Assembly (NCBI GenBank): GCA_030160035.1
Contig: BSNO01000004.1
Span: forward strand, 372,001-436,000
Source: Rhizobium albus
GTDB lineage: Bacteria; Pseudomonadota; Alphaproteobacteria; Rhizobiales; Rhizobiaceae
Direction of reading: 5' to 3'
Length of the DNA stretch: 64,000 nt
The notes under the pieces were generated by a model, which saw only the letters and a list, made by a program, of their open reading frames with translations, had not been told where the DNA came from and ran no database searches. A program made the translations under genes and the position numbers. Shown here piece by piece: positions 1 to 9,968 of this stretch; position 1 is the first letter of the stretch, and the number at the start of each line of letters is the position of its first letter.

Positions 1-972
1 CAGATGGAGGCAATACTCCTCGATGAGGCTTTGGTCATGCTGGCCAGCGAGGGCGGCTTGGTCATCGAGGGCATAGAGATTGGCCGCACGATCGAGTTCA
101 AGGGGTTCTCTACGGTCGTCGCTCCCAATACCGTTTGTGCTTCGGCGTGCGGGCTCGCATGGCTGGCTGGCAAGCAGCGCGCCGCATTTGATACCAGCCT
201 CATCGGCTTTCATGCCGCATTTGACGGAAACACCGGCGCTGTCAGCGGCATAGCCAACGCTCTCGTTGGAAGTTATCTCAGCAAACTGGGAATGTCCGAC
301 ACAGTGATCGCGCTGTCCACACTTGCCGATCCATCATCGATGACGTGGCTGACCCCTGAACTTGCGAGTATCGCAAAGATCGACGTCGAATGGTTCGAGG
401 ATACCGAGAAAACGCCTGCAGCATCAGCTTACGCCGAGCCTGCCCCTTCAAATCCTCCATCGTCGACGATCGCCCCTGCGACACCACCGGCGCAGCGTTG
501 GGCTGCGCTCGGGGAGCAGGATCTGCCTGGTTCAGACCTTCCCGGTATGCCCATGCGCCTGGACAGCACGTCGCAATGCCAGGCCGCGTGCGAGACCCAC
601 ACACAATGCGTTGCTTATACCTTCAACGAGGGCGCCAAGGCCTGCTTCCTCAAGAATGGAGCATCGCGGTCGACACCCTTCACGGGCGCCCAATCGGCAT
701 ATCGGGCCGACCTTGTGGCGAGCCCCATGGCCGTTGGCCTGTCCACTTCAGTCAGTGGCCCATTCCGAATGAGCGAGGGCTCTGAGATCCGCGCCCCTGG
801 GCGTGAGATTTTCAGAGGCGTCACGTTGCAATGGTGTCACGAGGCGTGCGTCTCCAGCCCGAATTGCCCAGCCTATTCATACTATCCGGCCAATATCTGC
901 GAATTCAAATCCGCATCCGAGCCAGCAGAACGAAACCCCGCCGTTATCTCTGGCATGAAACTGCCGTTCTGA
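1..972 (+). CDS. ClpP-like/PAN-domain hypothetical protein, 5' partial
   Basis: The frame is open at base 1, so the true N-terminus lies outside the window. The first ~100 residues resemble periplasmic ClpP-fold proteins of the COG3904 type: a GG followed by an EGIEIGR-like helix, then VCASACGLAWLAG, where the serine of the SAC motif sits where the nucleophile would be. After a Pro/Ala/Ser-rich linker (about residues 135-165) there are two cysteine-containing PAN/Apple-like modules, about residues 170-235 and 250-320. PAN modules usually bind protein or sugar. An exported role is likely, but the signal peptide cannot be seen. The next gene starts 64 bp downstream on the same strand. Function is not known. 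The family comparison rests on motif recall, not a search. Confidence 0.6.
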   Translation, partial: QMEAILLDEALVMLASEGGLVIEGIEIGRTIEFKGFSTVVAPNTVCASACGLAWLAGKQRAAFDTSLIGFHAAFDGNTGAVSGIANALVGSYLSKLGMSDTVIALSTLADPSSMTWLTPELASIAKIDVEWFEDTEKTPAASAYAEPAPSNPPSSTIAPATPPAQRWAALGEQDLPGSDLPGMPMRLDSTSQCQAACETHTQCVAYTFNEGAKACFLKNGASRSTPFTGAQSAYRADLVASPMAVGLSTSVSGPFRMSEGSEIRAPGREIFRGVTLQWCHEACVSSPNCPAYSYYPANICEFKSASEPAERNPAVISGMKLPF

Positions 973-1036
973 AGGCGCCTATCGGTGCACGCGAAGCTCA
1001 ACACTAGCAGGTCATATCAAAGGAAGCGGACCATCG

Positions 1037-1861
1037 ATGTCCAATATGCCCTACAACGGATACAGCTGGGCACAGCGCATGAAAATCATTCCTGCATTCA
1101 GAAAGCTCACGGGCAAGGACGCACCATTCGACGGCGAGCCGTGTTCTATCTGCGGCGACCGGGAACGGGCGCCAGGAGAATGGCACTCCGAAGATTATTC
1201 CGAGCCGTACAGCTTCGAGCCGCCGGAGTCGTACCCCGTGTGTAAGTCATGCCACATGAGGCTGCACAAGCGCTTCAACGCGCCGCCGGGCGAATGGGCG
1301 CTCTTCTGTCTTCATCTCGATGCAGGCGGCTATGGAGCGGAATTTGCTAAGCTGCGAACGCCGCCAGTTCGACGAGAGCTGTGCGAGCGCCTCGTACGAG
1401 GCGATCACGTCGATCTTCCAGCCATCCGCTTCCGTCGCATTCAGGACGACTGGTGGAGGCACCTTACTCTTGATCCAGAATCCCTTGAGGCGCCATGGGC
1501 GCGGCCTCGTCCACTTCGGCAGAGGCCCGACACCGAGCAGTTCTTGGCAGCACTCACTGCGCTCGGGCCTTCAGAGAAGCAAAGGCGACTGCTGAAGGCT
1601 CACGCATCGGCTCCTCGACGAACAGCGTCGATGCGCGCTCTTGCTCTCGAAGCGTTGGGCAAGAACGAGCCAGCCACGGCAAACCTCATCTATGGCACAC
1701 TTGCCCACCGTCTCACGGAACGCTTGAACTTCAAGCCAGACCAGCGCGACGACGGCTCCCCCGTTTGGATGAGCATCATCGCGGAGGGATGGTATCCGCC
1801 TCGCCGCGAATTCGAGTGGACCATGGTGCCAAGCCTGAGAGACGCCATTCTCGCACTCTGA
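1037..1861 (+). CDS. HNH-like zinc-binding hypothetical protein
   Basis: A 274-residue protein. Near the N-terminus (about residues 37-80) it has CSIC and, about 40 residues later, CKSCHMRLHKRF. The two CxxC pairs plus histidines are the arrangement of a treble-clef HNH-type nuclease or a structural zinc ribbon. The classical catalytic HN(H) residues are not clearly present, so nuclease activity is unproven. The remaining ~190 residues are Arg- and Leu-rich and not recognised. It lies between a PAN-domain protein and the 3' end of a tRNA-Ser gene, a typical location for integrated accessory DNA. No phage gene is visible alongside. Confidence 0.5.
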   Translation: MSNMPYNGYSWAQRMKIIPAFRKLTGKDAPFDGEPCSICGDRERAPGEWHSEDYSEPYSFEPPESYPVCKSCHMRLHKRFNAPPGEWALFCLHLDAGGYGAEFAKLRTPPVRRELCERLVRGDHVDLPAIRFRRIQDDWWRHLTLDPESLEAPWARPRPLRQRPDTEQFLAALTALGPSEKQRRLLKAHASAPRRTASMRALALEALGKNEPATANLIYGTLAHRLTERLNFKPDQRDDGSPVWMSIIAEGWYPPRREFEWTMVPSLRDAILAL

Positions 1862-2000
1862 TTTTTATCCAATCCCAAGAAAGTGGATCGACGCAGGCTG
1901 GCTGAGGGCATGACCAATCTGGGCAGTGGGGAACTAAGTGGGGAAGATAAATAGATCAGGCTTAAAAGCCAGGCAGAATCAGATGTTTGAATAAGAAATA

Positions 2001-2090
2001 TGGCGGAGAGAGAGGGATTCGAACCCTCGAGACGGTTACCCGCCTACACGCGTTCCAGGCGTGCGCCTTCGACCACTCGGCCATCTCTCC
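2001..2090 (-). tRNA. tRNA-Ser(GGA)
   Basis: On the minus strand the sequence folds as a class II tRNA. The acceptor arm GGAGAGA pairs with TCTCTCC, followed by discriminator G and an encoded CCA (complement of 2001-2003). The D-loop contains GGCCGAGTGGTC, the anticodon loop reads CTGGAAC (anticodon GGA), there is a long variable arm, and the T-loop is GGTTCGAATCC. GGA reads UCC/UCU serine codons. Confidence 0.97.
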
Positions 2091-2215
2091 GTTGCTGTCG
2101 GCAAGGGCGAAAAACGCCGTATGCTGAAGCATGATGCCTTTGGGGCACCTTCGGTTTTTCATCGCTTTAACGACGAGTGTTGGAGGGGCCGCTTGGACCG
2201 TCCGAACCGGGCGGC

Positions 2216-2243
2216 ACTATAGCCAAGACGGATTGCGGCACAA
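2216..2243 (-). promoter_or_regulatory. Candidate sigma-70 promoter for tRNA-Ser
   Basis: On the minus strand TTGTGC (complement of 2238-2243) is followed after 16 bp by TATAGT (complement of 2216-2221), a fair match to -35/-10 hexamers. The tRNA 5' end is about 125 bp downstream. Apart from this I see nothing in the 370 bp between the tRNA and the next gene. Confidence 0.3.
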
Positions 2244-2460
2244 GGGGGAAAGGCAGGGTTTTGCGCCTTGCGCCAAAGAAATGCTGTGAGGCCATATCGG
2301 TCGCTTTTCGATGACGAAGTTGCGCACTTGGGCCTCGCATCGCGCCGATCTCCGGCGCGTTTCGGCCAGCGCTTGCGGGCAGGCGAGGCGCATTCTATGA
2401 CAGCGGCGGTATACGCATGCTTCGCCATCGGGGGCGGGGCCGGCCTGGGGTCAGCATCTG

Positions 2461-2775
2461 ATGCGCATCTTGCTCAGGATATTGGCATTGATCGCCTTGG
2501 TGCTCGGCGTGATGGCCGGCGCGATCGACGCCATCCAGTCGATCGCCGCCGATGCGGTTGTGCTCACGCCGCTGAGCGCCGCGTGGGAAGATGTGAGCCC
2601 GTCGACGCTTGCGGCGCTGGAAGGTGCGGTCGCCACTTATCTTCCGCAGGGTGCGGCATCGTTCGTCCTGCCGCTGTTTCTCGGCCAGCCGGCTTGCATC
2701 GTGCTTCTTGCACTCGCCTTCCTTCTGCATCTTTTGGCCTACCGGCCAGCGAAGCGCCGCTTCAATCCGCGCTGA
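2461..2775 (+). CDS. Small two-helix membrane protein
   Basis: A 104-residue protein with two hydrophobic helices: about residues 4-24 (also readable as a signal anchor) and about 73-93. Between them is a ~45-residue soluble stretch, and the C-terminus is basic (KRRFNPR), probably cytoplasmic. I recall similar small proteins of unknown function next to msrA in rhizobia, but no function is inferred. The msrA gene starts 63 bp downstream on the same strand and may share its transcript. Confidence 0.6.
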   Translation: MRILLRILALIALVLGVMAGAIDAIQSIAADAVVLTPLSAAWEDVSPSTLAALEGAVATYLPQGAASFVLPLFLGQPACIVLLALAFLLHLLAYRPAKRRFNPR

Positions 2776-2838
2776 AACCTCCTATATTCTTGGGCGAAGA
2801 GGACGCGGCTTCGCGTCCGTGACGCGGAGAATGAGGCG

Positions 2839-3489
2839 ATGTTTCTGATCGACATGTTCAACAAGAAGACCGCGATGCCCGAGGCCGACCGAGCGCTGCC
2901 CGGCCGTGCCGAGCCCATTCCAACGGCCGAGACGCATTTCGTCAACGGCAAGCCACTGAAGGGTCCCTACCCGGAAGGTCTGGAGATGGCCTATTTCGGC
3001 ATGGGCTGCTTCTGGGGCGTCGAGAGGCTCTTCTGGAAGATGCCCGGCGTCTATGTGACGGCAGCAGGCTATGCCGGTGGCTTCACGCCGAACCCCACCT
3101 ATCATGAAACGGTGACGGGCCAGACCGGGCACACGGAAGTCGTGCTCGTTGTCTACGATCCGAAGATCGTGAGCTACGACGATCTGCTGCGCGTCTTCTG
3201 GGAGGAGCACGATCCCACCCAGGGAATGCGCCAGGGCAACGACATCGGCACGACATACCGCTCCGCGATCTACACGGTCGGCGATGCGCAGGCCGAGACG
3301 GCGAAAGCATCGCGCGATCGCTACCAACAGGCGCTGACCGATGCCGGGCTGAAGTCCAAGATCACCACCGAGATAGCTCCGGCCGGCGCGTTCTACTTTG
3401 CCGAGGACTATCATCAGCAATATCTCGCCAAGAATCCGGGCGGCTATTGCGGCCTGCGCGGCACGGGCGTCGCCTGCGTGGGCGGTTGA
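2839..3489 (+). CDS. msrA: Peptide-methionine (S)-S-oxide reductase MsrA
   Basis: Reduces methionine-S-sulfoxide in proteins, using thioredoxin. The catalytic GCFWG motif is present with Cys57 as nucleophile. The C-terminal Gly-rich tail [13 protein letters not shown] carries Cys204 and Cys213, suitable as resolving cysteines. Length is 216 residues, including a ~45-residue N-terminal extension that is common in the long MsrA form. There is no signal peptide, so it is cytoplasmic. No msrB is adjacent. Confidence 0.95.
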   Translation: MFLIDMFNKKTAMPEADRALPGRAEPIPTAETHFVNGKPLKGPYPEGLEMAYFGMGCFWGVERLFWKMPGVYVTAAGYAGGFTPNPTYHETVTGQTGHTEVVLVVYDPKIVSYDDLLRVFWEEHDPTQGMRQGNDIGTTYRSAIYTVGDAQAETAKASRDRYQQALTDAGLKSKITTEIAPAGAFYFAEDYHQQYLAKNPGGYCGLRGTGVACVGG

Positions 3490-3791
3490 CCTTCTCGGCG
3501 CTTTGCTAGCTCTGGGCCATCGCCATCCGCAGGGAAACTCCTTGGATGCGTCGCTCGTCTGAGGCTGACAAAAGCACCTGATATCCTGGCGGCGCCTTAC
3601 TCGGGCGCCGTCAAAGCCCTGCTGCAAAAATTATCCGACTGGTCAAATTCTGCGTGATTCTTCCGGGCCAGCATGCAAGGATCGCCGCAGAACGGGAACC
3701 TGGCACGAAGGCCAGCCCGTCGGGGCGCCCTGTCCGCCAAGGACCGGGGCTTGAAGTGACAACCGAAAAGACAAGCACAGGGTGAACGATA
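3490..3791. other. Intergenic region upstream of the BMP-family gene
   Basis: About 300 bp with no credible reading frame. It ends in an AGGG ribosome-binding site nine bases before the ATG at 3792. I see no clear promoter hexamers or riboswitch fold. Confidence 0.5.
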
Positions 3792-4790
3792 ATGAAGCGC
3801 ACGCTCATCAGCCTCTTTGCGCTCGCGGCCATGGCCTCGACCGCGATGGCGCAGGACGCAGACTTTACGCCGGCCATCATCTACGATCTCGGCGGCAAGT
3901 TCGACAAATCCTTCAATGAAGCCGCCTACACTGGGGCCGAGCAGTTCAAGACCGAAACCGGTGTCGAATACCGCGAGTTCGAGATCCAGAACGACGCACA
4001 GCGTGAGCAGGCGCTTCGCCGCTTCATCCGCGATGGCAACAACCCGATCGTCATGGCCGGCTTCAACTGGGCAGCCGTTCTGGAATCGGTCGCTGCGGAA
4101 AATCCGGACACCGATTTCGCCATCATCGATGCCGTGGTCGACCTGCCGAATGTGCGTTCGGTCGTCTTCAAGGAGCAGGAAGGCTCCTACCTCGTCGGCG
4201 TTCTCGCCGCGCTGGCGTCCGAATCCGACACGGTCGGCTTCGTTGGCGGCATGGACGTTCCGCTCATCCGTCGCTTCGCCTGCGGCTATGTCGGCGGCGT
4301 GAAGGCAACGACCGAAGGCGCGACCGTCATCGAGGCGATGACCGGCACGACGCCGGAAGCCTGGAACGATCCCGTGCGCGGCGCTGAAATCACCCGCTCG
4401 CAGATCAGCCAGGGCGCGGACGTGGTCTACCACGCAGCCGGCGGCACCGGTGTCGGCGTGCTGCAGGCAGCGGCAGACGAAGGCGCTCTCGGCATCGGCG
4501 TGGATTCAAACCAGAACGCCCTGCACCCGGGCAGCGTGCTGACCTCGATGGTCAAGCGCGTCGACGTTGCCGTCTATGATGCCTTCACCGATGCGATGAA
4601 CGGTTCGTTCGACTACGGCGTCACCTCGCTCGGTCTCGCCGAAGACGGCGTCGCCTACGCGCTCGACGAGAACAACGCCGACCTGATTACGGACGAAATG
4701 GAAGCCGCTGTGGAAGAGGCCAAGGCTGCGATCATCGCCGGCGACATCGAAGTCCACGACTACATGTCGGACGACAGCTGCCCTTACTGA
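3792..4790 (+). CDS. BMP-family nucleoside-type ABC transporter substrate-binding protein
   Basis: A 332-residue periplasmic protein of the BMP/PnrA family, which binds nucleosides for ABC import. A Sec signal peptide with cleavage after AMA (about residue 20) gives a soluble product with no lipobox cysteine. Family features include the early DLGGKFDKSFNE segment, the IVMAGFNW strand, VGFVGGMDVPLIRRF, and the hinge segment VVYHAAGGTGVGVLQAA. No permease or ATPase gene adjoins it. The only BMP-type transporter genes here, at 42.8-46.4 kb, lack a binding protein, so the two could work together; that is inference. A strong hairpin terminator follows. Confidence 0.88.
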   Translation: MKRTLISLFALAAMASTAMAQDADFTPAIIYDLGGKFDKSFNEAAYTGAEQFKTETGVEYREFEIQNDAQREQALRRFIRDGNNPIVMAGFNWAAVLESVAAENPDTDFAIIDAVVDLPNVRSVVFKEQEGSYLVGVLAALASESDTVGFVGGMDVPLIRRFACGYVGGVKATTEGATVIEAMTGTTPEAWNDPVRGAEITRSQISQGADVVYHAAGGTGVGVLQAAADEGALGIGVDSNQNALHPGSVLTSMVKRVDVAVYDAFTDAMNGSFDYGVTSLGLAEDGVAYALDENNADLITDEMEAAVEEAKAAIIAGDIEVHDYMSDDSCPY

Positions 4791-4844
4791 TATGCGATAG
4801 GGGGGGATCGAAGCTCGATCTACTTCTCTTTTCAAAGATGCGAA

Positions 4845-4870
4845 AAGGCCCCGCATGACGGGGCCTTTTT
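4845..4870 (+). terminator. Intrinsic terminator, probably bidirectional
   Basis: A perfect 9-bp stem AAGGCCCCG/CGGGGCCTT with a 5-base loop, followed by five T on the plus strand and preceded by four A. It lies between the convergent BMP gene and chemotaxis receptor gene and can serve both. Confidence 0.9.
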
Positions 4871-4909
4871 AAATACGGCTCGCGAACGGTTTTGTCGGCT
4901 TGGTGGCTT

Positions 4910-6670
4910 TCAGAACTCTTCCCACTGGCCTGCATTGGCTGCGCGTTTGCGCATTGGCGCAACGGACGCGGCATGCGCTGGAACCGGGATTCGCGCACGG
5001 GGCGTCGTGGCAACCGCTGCGGCGGCCTGTCCGGTCTTGAACTGACCGAGAAGCCCGGCAAGCGTCACGGCACGCTCGGCAAGCTGGTTGCTCACCGCAT
5101 TTTGCTCTTCCACGCTTGCGGCGTTCTGCTGGGTGCTCTGGTCCAGCTGGTGCACGGCCTGGCCGATCTCGCGAATGCCGATCGCCTGTTCGCGGCTCGC
5201 TTCGACGATGGCAGCCACGTTCTGATCCACATCGCGCACCCGCTCGACGATCTTCTCGAGCGCCTTGCCGGTCCGGTCCACCAGCTCGACCCCGGTTCTC
5301 ACCTGCGCCGACGAGGTGCCGATCAGTGCCTTGATTTCCTTGGCGGCCTTTGCCGAGCGCTGTGCGAGTTCGCGTACCTCCTGCGCAACGACCGCGAAGC
5401 CGCGGCCGGCCTCGCCGGCGCGGGCCGCTTCGACGCCGGCATTCAGCGCCAGCAGGTTCGTCTGGAAGGCGATTTCGTCGATGACGCTGATGATGTTGGA
5501 GATCTCGCGCGACGATTGCTCGATCTGGTCCATCGCTGCCACGGCATCCCGCACGACCAGCCCGGACTCCTCCGCCGACGCGCGCGTCTCGCGAACGATC
5601 TCTCCGGCTTCGGAGGCGCGGCGGCTGGCATCCGTCACGGTCTGGGTGATTTCCTCCAGTGCGGCCGACGTTTCCTCCAGCGCCGCCGCCTGCTGCTCGG
5701 TTCGTTTGGCGATCGAGCCGGAATTGTCCATCATTTCGTTCGCCGTCTGGGCGATGTCGCGCGCATTCTCCGCGATTTCGCCGATGACCGCCGACAGTCG
5801 GCCGACCGCCGTGTTGAAATCCGACCGCGTGGTCTCCATCGAGCGGTCGAGCGCGCGCGTCACCTGTGATGTCAGGTCGCCTTGGGCAAGATCGCCGATC
5901 GCGACGCTCAGCGTGCTGACGGATTTCATCCGTTCGGTCACGTCGGTCGCGAATTTCACCACCCGATAGATGGCGCCGCGCGAGTTGTAGACCGGGTTGT
6001 ATGTCGCCTGGATCCAGACCTCGCGGCCATTCTTGCCGATCCGCTTGAAGGTATCGGAAAAGAATTCGCCGGCGCGAAGCCGCGTCCAGAAACTGTCATA
6101 GCCGCCGCTCGTAACGAAGCCCGGATCGCAGAAGATGCTGTGTTTCTTGCCGACGATCTCCTCGTGCGCATAGCCGAGCGTCTTGCAGAAGCTTGCATTG
6201 GCATCGACGATCGTGCTGTCGGGCTCGAACTCGATCACCGCAACCGAACGCTCCAGCGCGCGCAGGAGGTTCTCATTGTGCAGAGAGGCAATCTTGGTGG
6301 CCGTGATGTCGGCTGCGATCTTTACGATGCCCACGACCTTGCCATTGGCGAAAATCGGATCGTAGGACGCCTCGATCCACACATCCTTGCCCGCTTTCGA
6401 GATGCGGCGGAACTGCCCGCGCTGCGACTTTCCAGCGGCAAGGTCGCGCCAGAACTGGAGATAGTCGGCGCTTTCGGTCACCGAGCGTTCCACGAACATG
6501 CGGTGATGGTTGCCGACGATCTCATCCAACTGATAGCCGAGAGCGGCAAGAAAATTGTCGTTGGCGCCCTGGATCAAGCCATCCGGCCGGAACCAGATGA
6601 GGGCATGTGAGGCGGATATGGCGGCGTAGTGCTGTATTGCGCGTGAATTGGCAAAAGGCAGACGAAGCAT
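4910..6670 (-). CDS. Soluble methyl-accepting chemotaxis protein with two PAS domains
   Basis: A 586-residue receptor. Two PAS domains occupy about residues 20-130 and 140-250 (repeated FWxxLxxG and VWIxAxYxPI segments), followed by an MCP signalling domain at about 300-540. The hairpin tip contains IDEIAFQTNLLALNAGVEAARAG, the CheA/CheW-binding region. No membrane segment is present, so this is a cytoplasmic energy or redox-type sensor; the PAS cofactor is unknown. The C-terminus ends in QWEEF, a xWxxF tail like those that recruit CheR or CheB. No other che genes are in the window. The start at 6670 places PAS1 intact. Confidence 0.92.
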   Translation of the reverse strand: MLRLPFANSRAIQHYAAISASHALIWFRPDGLIQGANDNFLAALGYQLDEIVGNHHRMFVERSVTESADYLQFWRDLAAGKSQRGQFRRISKAGKDVWIEASYDPIFANGKVVGIVKIAADITATKIASLHNENLLRALERSVAVIEFEPDSTIVDANASFCKTLGYAHEEIVGKKHSIFCDPGFVTSGGYDSFWTRLRAGEFFSDTFKRIGKNGREVWIQATYNPVYNSRGAIYRVVKFATDVTERMKSVSTLSVAIGDLAQGDLTSQVTRALDRSMETTRSDFNTAVGRLSAVIGEIAENARDIAQTANEMMDNSGSIAKRTEQQAAALEETSAALEEITQTVTDASRRASEAGEIVRETRASAEESGLVVRDAVAAMDQIEQSSREISNIISVIDEIAFQTNLLALNAGVEAARAGEAGRGFAVVAQEVRELAQRSAKAAKEIKALIGTSSAQVRTGVELVDRTGKALEKIVERVRDVDQNVAAIVEASREQAIGIREIGQAVHQLDQSTQQNAASVEEQNAVSNQLAERAVTLAGLLGQFKTGQAAAAVATTPRARIPVPAHAASVAPMRKRAANAGQWEEF

Positions 6671-6879
6671 CGGCGACCCCGGTAGAGCTTAGGGCCGAAG
6701 AATGCCGCCGGCAGGATTAATAATCCGATACTTGACGATGGCGAGACTTCGCCATGGCACAAAAACTATTTTCCATGGAGAAAAATCGAGCAATTTGAAA
6801 AGAAATCGAAAAGAACAATCGAAGTCTTCAACAGCTTGAAGTGAAGGGCATTCGGACGAACGCCCTTCCGTAGCTATCA

Positions 6880-9285
6880 TCAGCCGCGCAGCGTGCCACC
6901 GGTCGCTTTGGTGACGTTATCGACGACACGCAAGGTCAGGGCCTCGAGGTCTTCGTCCGTCAGTGTTCGGTCCGTCGGCTGGATCGAAACTTCGATTGCG
7001 ACAGACTTGCGGTCTTCCCCGAGCGACGGCCCTTCGAACAGGTCGAACACCGTCACGCCTGCGATCAGTTTCTTGTCTGCCGCCGAGGCGGCTTTCAGGA
7101 TGTCGGCGCTGCGCACGGCCTTGTCGACGACGAAGGCGAAGTCGCGCTTGACCGCCTGCAGTGGCGAGAGCGTCAATGCGGGCTTCGTGCGCGTCGCCTT
7201 GCGCTTGGGCTCGGGAATGGCGTCGACGAACACTTCGAAGCCGGCAAGCGCGCCGGAAACGTCGAGTGTTTCCAGGACCAGCGGGTGGAGCTCGCCGAAC
7301 GTGCCAAGCACCATCTTCGGGCCGAGTTTGATCGTGCCTGAGCGACCCGGATGGTACCAGGAAGGGCCACCGGGTTCGATCTGCAGCTTGTCGATCGGCG
7401 CACCGGCAGCTTCCAGCACCGCGATTGCATCTGCCTTCGCATCGAATACGCCGACGGGCTTGGCGGCGCCGTCCCAATGGCGTCCCGTGCCGGTGAAGCG
7501 AGCCGTACCGCGGCGAACGCCGCCCGCGACACGACGCTGGTCGTTCGGGCCGTCGCCTTCATAGGTACCGGAGACTTCGAAGAGCGCCACGTCGCCGATA
7601 CCGCGATCCGCATTGCGCTGGGCTGCGGCGATGAGGCCGGGCAGCAGCGAAGGACGCATGTCCGACATGTCGGCTGCGATGGGGTTCGAAAGCTTCAGCG
7701 ATGGCTGTCCGCCACCGAAGGCCTTGGCATGGGCTTCGGGAATGAACGACCAGGTGACGGCTTCCAGCATGCCGCGCACCGCAAGCGTCCGGCGCGCAAG
7801 CCGCGTGCGGATCTGCAGCGTCGTCAGGATGCGACCATTGACGGCGCCATGGCTTTGCAGCGGCTGCGGCGCGATCTGGTCAACACCCGTGATCCGCATC
7901 ACTTCTTCGACGAGATCGGCCTTGCCATCCACGTCCGGCCGCCAGGTGGGCACCAGCACGTCAACAGTATCGCCCGAGCCCTGAACCTCGAAGCCGAGAC
8001 GGGTCAGAATGCCGGTCGCATCGTCTGGCGCAACGTCGATGCCCGTCAGCCGCTTCACCTCGGAGATGGGGAAGCGGATGCTCTTCCGCTCCGGCGTCTG
8101 ATATCCGACGACTTCGGCCTCGCTCGGGGTGCCGCCACAGATTTCGGTGACGAGCTGCGTCGCCAGTTCGAGGCCGGGAACCAGGAATTCCGGATCCACG
8201 CCACGCTCGAAGCGATAGCGCGCATCGGTGATGATGCCGAGCGAGCGGCCGGTCTTGGCGATGGTGATCGGGTCCCATAGCGCCGATTCGATCAGCACGT
8301 CGGTCGTCGTTTCGTCGCAACCCGAATGCTCGCCGCCCATGATGCCGGCAAGCGATTCAACGCCATTGTCGTCGGCAATCACGCACATGGAGCTGTTCAG
8401 CGTATAGGTGCGCTCGTCGAGCGCCAGCATCTGTTCGCCATCTGCCGCGCGCCGCACCACGAGGTCGCCCGCAACCTTCGCCGCATCGAAGACGTGCAGC
8501 GGCCGGCCGCGATCGAAGGTGATGTAATTGGTGATGTCGACCAGCGCATTGATCGGTCGAAGCCCGATCGCCAAAAGGCGCTTCTGCATCCAGGTGGGGC
8601 TCGGTCCGTTCTTCACGCCGCGCACCAGCCGGAGCGCGAAGCCCGGGCAGAGCTCGGGCGCATCGATGCGCACCTTCACTGGGCAAGGGCCTTCGCCGTC
8701 CACGGTTGCGATCGGGGCCGTCTTCAGCGTGCCAAGCCCGGCGGCGGCGAGATCGCGCGCGATGCCGGCAACCCCGGTCGCTTCCGGATGGTTCGGCGTC
8801 AGGCCGATCTCGATGACCGGATCGTCGAGCCCTGCATAGCTCGCAAAGGTCGTGCCGACAGGCGCATCGTCCGGCAGGTCGATGATGCCGTCATGGGCAT
8901 CCGACATTTCGAGTTCGCGCTCGGAGCACATCATGCCGCGGCTTTCGACGCCACGGATCGTGCCGACGGCGAGAGTCGTATCGATGCCGGGAACATAGGT
9001 GCCGGGTGCTGCAAAGGCGCCGATGAGGCCCGCCCGCGCATTCGGCGCGCCGCAGACCACCTGCACCGGATCGCCGCACCCGGTGTCGACCATGAGCACG
9101 CGCAGTTTGTCCGCGTCGGGGTGCTTTTCCGCCGACAGAACCTTGGCGATCACGAAAGGCTGGAGGGCCGCCTTGTCGTCGACGCTCTCGACCTCGAGGC
9201 CGATTGCCGTCAGCGTCTCGACGATGCGCTCCAGAGGCGCATCCGTGTCGAGGTGGTCCTTCAACCAGGAGAGTGTGAATTTCAT
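6880..9285 (-). CDS. pheT: Phenylalanine-tRNA ligase beta subunit
   Basis: The 801-residue beta subunit of the alpha2-beta2 enzyme charging tRNA-Phe. The order is standard: N-terminal segment beginning [12 protein letters not shown], an OB-fold tRNA-binding domain at about 40-150, B3/B4 editing region, B5 (DNA-binding-like) at about 400-475, and a C-terminal anticodon-binding FDX-ACB domain at about 705-800. Length is normal. It is last in a minus-strand series after pheS, but 0.9 kb of unrelated small genes separates the two subunit genes. The GFA-like gene ends 25 bp before its start. Confidence 0.97.
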   Translation of the reverse strand: MKFTLSWLKDHLDTDAPLERIVETLTAIGLEVESVDDKAALQPFVIAKVLSAEKHPDADKLRVLMVDTGCGDPVQVVCGAPNARAGLIGAFAAPGTYVPGIDTTLAVGTIRGVESRGMMCSERELEMSDAHDGIIDLPDDAPVGTTFASYAGLDDPVIEIGLTPNHPEATGVAGIARDLAAAGLGTLKTAPIATVDGEGPCPVKVRIDAPELCPGFALRLVRGVKNGPSPTWMQKRLLAIGLRPINALVDITNYITFDRGRPLHVFDAAKVAGDLVVRRAADGEQMLALDERTYTLNSSMCVIADDNGVESLAGIMGGEHSGCDETTTDVLIESALWDPITIAKTGRSLGIITDARYRFERGVDPEFLVPGLELATQLVTEICGGTPSEAEVVGYQTPERKSIRFPISEVKRLTGIDVAPDDATGILTRLGFEVQGSGDTVDVLVPTWRPDVDGKADLVEEVMRITGVDQIAPQPLQSHGAVNGRILTTLQIRTRLARRTLAVRGMLEAVTWSFIPEAHAKAFGGGQPSLKLSNPIAADMSDMRPSLLPGLIAAAQRNADRGIGDVALFEVSGTYEGDGPNDQRRVAGGVRRGTARFTGTGRHWDGAAKPVGVFDAKADAIAVLEAAGAPIDKLQIEPGGPSWYHPGRSGTIKLGPKMVLGTFGELHPLVLETLDVSGALAGFEVFVDAIPEPKRKATRTKPALTLSPLQAVKRDFAFVVDKAVRSADILKAASAADKKLIAGVTVFDLFEGPSLGEDRKSVAIEVSIQPTDRTLTDEDLEALTLRVVDNVTKATGGTLRG

Positions 9286-9310
9286 TGTTCGGGGTCCATC
9301 AAGGGAGAAA

Positions 9311-9706
9311 TCAGCGTTCGGGCGGAAAGTCGTCGAAGCGCGGCAGATGATCGTCCATCACGACGAACGGCATCTGCCGCTTGCTAAAGGCGTGGAAGGT
9401 CGGCGGATGCGCCTCCGGATCGTCCATGAAGCCGAGCGCCAGGTAGACGCGGCCTGAAAGCCGCTCGTCGCGATAGCCGATCTGGCTGCCGCAATCGCCG
9501 CAGAACAGACGCTCCACGCCGCCGAAGCGATAGGATTTGGGGGTGCCGAACCAGGTCAGCGCGTCATCCATGAAACCGACAAAGGCCATCACGGGCGCAC
9601 CCGTCTGCTTGCGACAATCGCGGCAATGGCAATAGGCGCGCCGAAACGGCTCAGCCTTCGTCTCCACCGCAACGCGCGCGCACCGGCATGATCCCGCGTG
9701 AGGCAT
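9311..9706 (-). CDS. GFA/CENP-V family zinc-binding protein
   Basis: A 131-residue GFA-domain protein. Zinc ligands of the family are visible: CRCARV near the N-terminus, CHCRDC at about 38-43, and CGDCGS at about 88-93. The family includes Gfa, once proposed to speed glutathione-formaldehyde adduct formation, but most members are uncharacterised. It lies in the phe operon, 3 bp after the DUF2442 stop and 25 bp before pheT, so it is very likely co-transcribed with both. Confidence 0.85.
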   Translation of the reverse strand: MPHAGSCRCARVAVETKAEPFRRAYCHCRDCRKQTGAPVMAFVGFMDDALTWFGTPKSYRFGGVERLFCGDCGSQIGYRDERLSGRVYLALGFMDDPEAHPPTFHAFSKRQMPFVVMDDHLPRFDDFPPER

Positions 9707-9709
9707 GCG

Positions 9710-9949
9710 CTACTCCGCCGCAACCGAGGGCGGAACGGCACCCGGTGCTCTCCAGCCGAGCAGCATCGACTTGATCGATATGCCCTCGTCGAGTGTCGGC
9801 CACCACAAGCCATCGAACTGCAATTCGATCTCTGCACGAGCGGTCGGTTCGGCGCGCAGAAGAAACGGATACCACCAGAGCGGCGCCTGCACTTCGCGCC
9901 CGTCGGCCAGCTTCACGCTGACGCCATCGGCGTCGCAGCGCGCGGCCAT
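9710..9949 (-). CDS. DUF2442-family protein
   Basis: A 79-residue protein with the DUF2442 pattern: VSVKLADGREVQAPLWWYP, then WPTLDEGISIKSML. I chose the ATG at 9949 because GGAGG sits nine bases upstream and the frame then begins after the stop of the preceding gene. A longer frame from 10027 is open but would overlap that gene and exceed the family length. DUF2442 and DUF4160 genes are often adjacent; their function is not established. Confidence 0.8.
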   Translation of the reverse strand: MAARCDADGVSVKLADGREVQAPLWWYPFLLRAEPTARAEIELQFDGLWWPTLDEGISIKSMLLGWRAPGAVPPSVAAE

Positions 9950-9968
9950 GGGACGAACCTCCTCCGTT

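Noticed and set aside
2091-2460. Several short frames between the tRNA and the small membrane protein
   Set aside because: They lack ribosome-binding sites and conserved patterns, and overlap the likely tRNA promoter.
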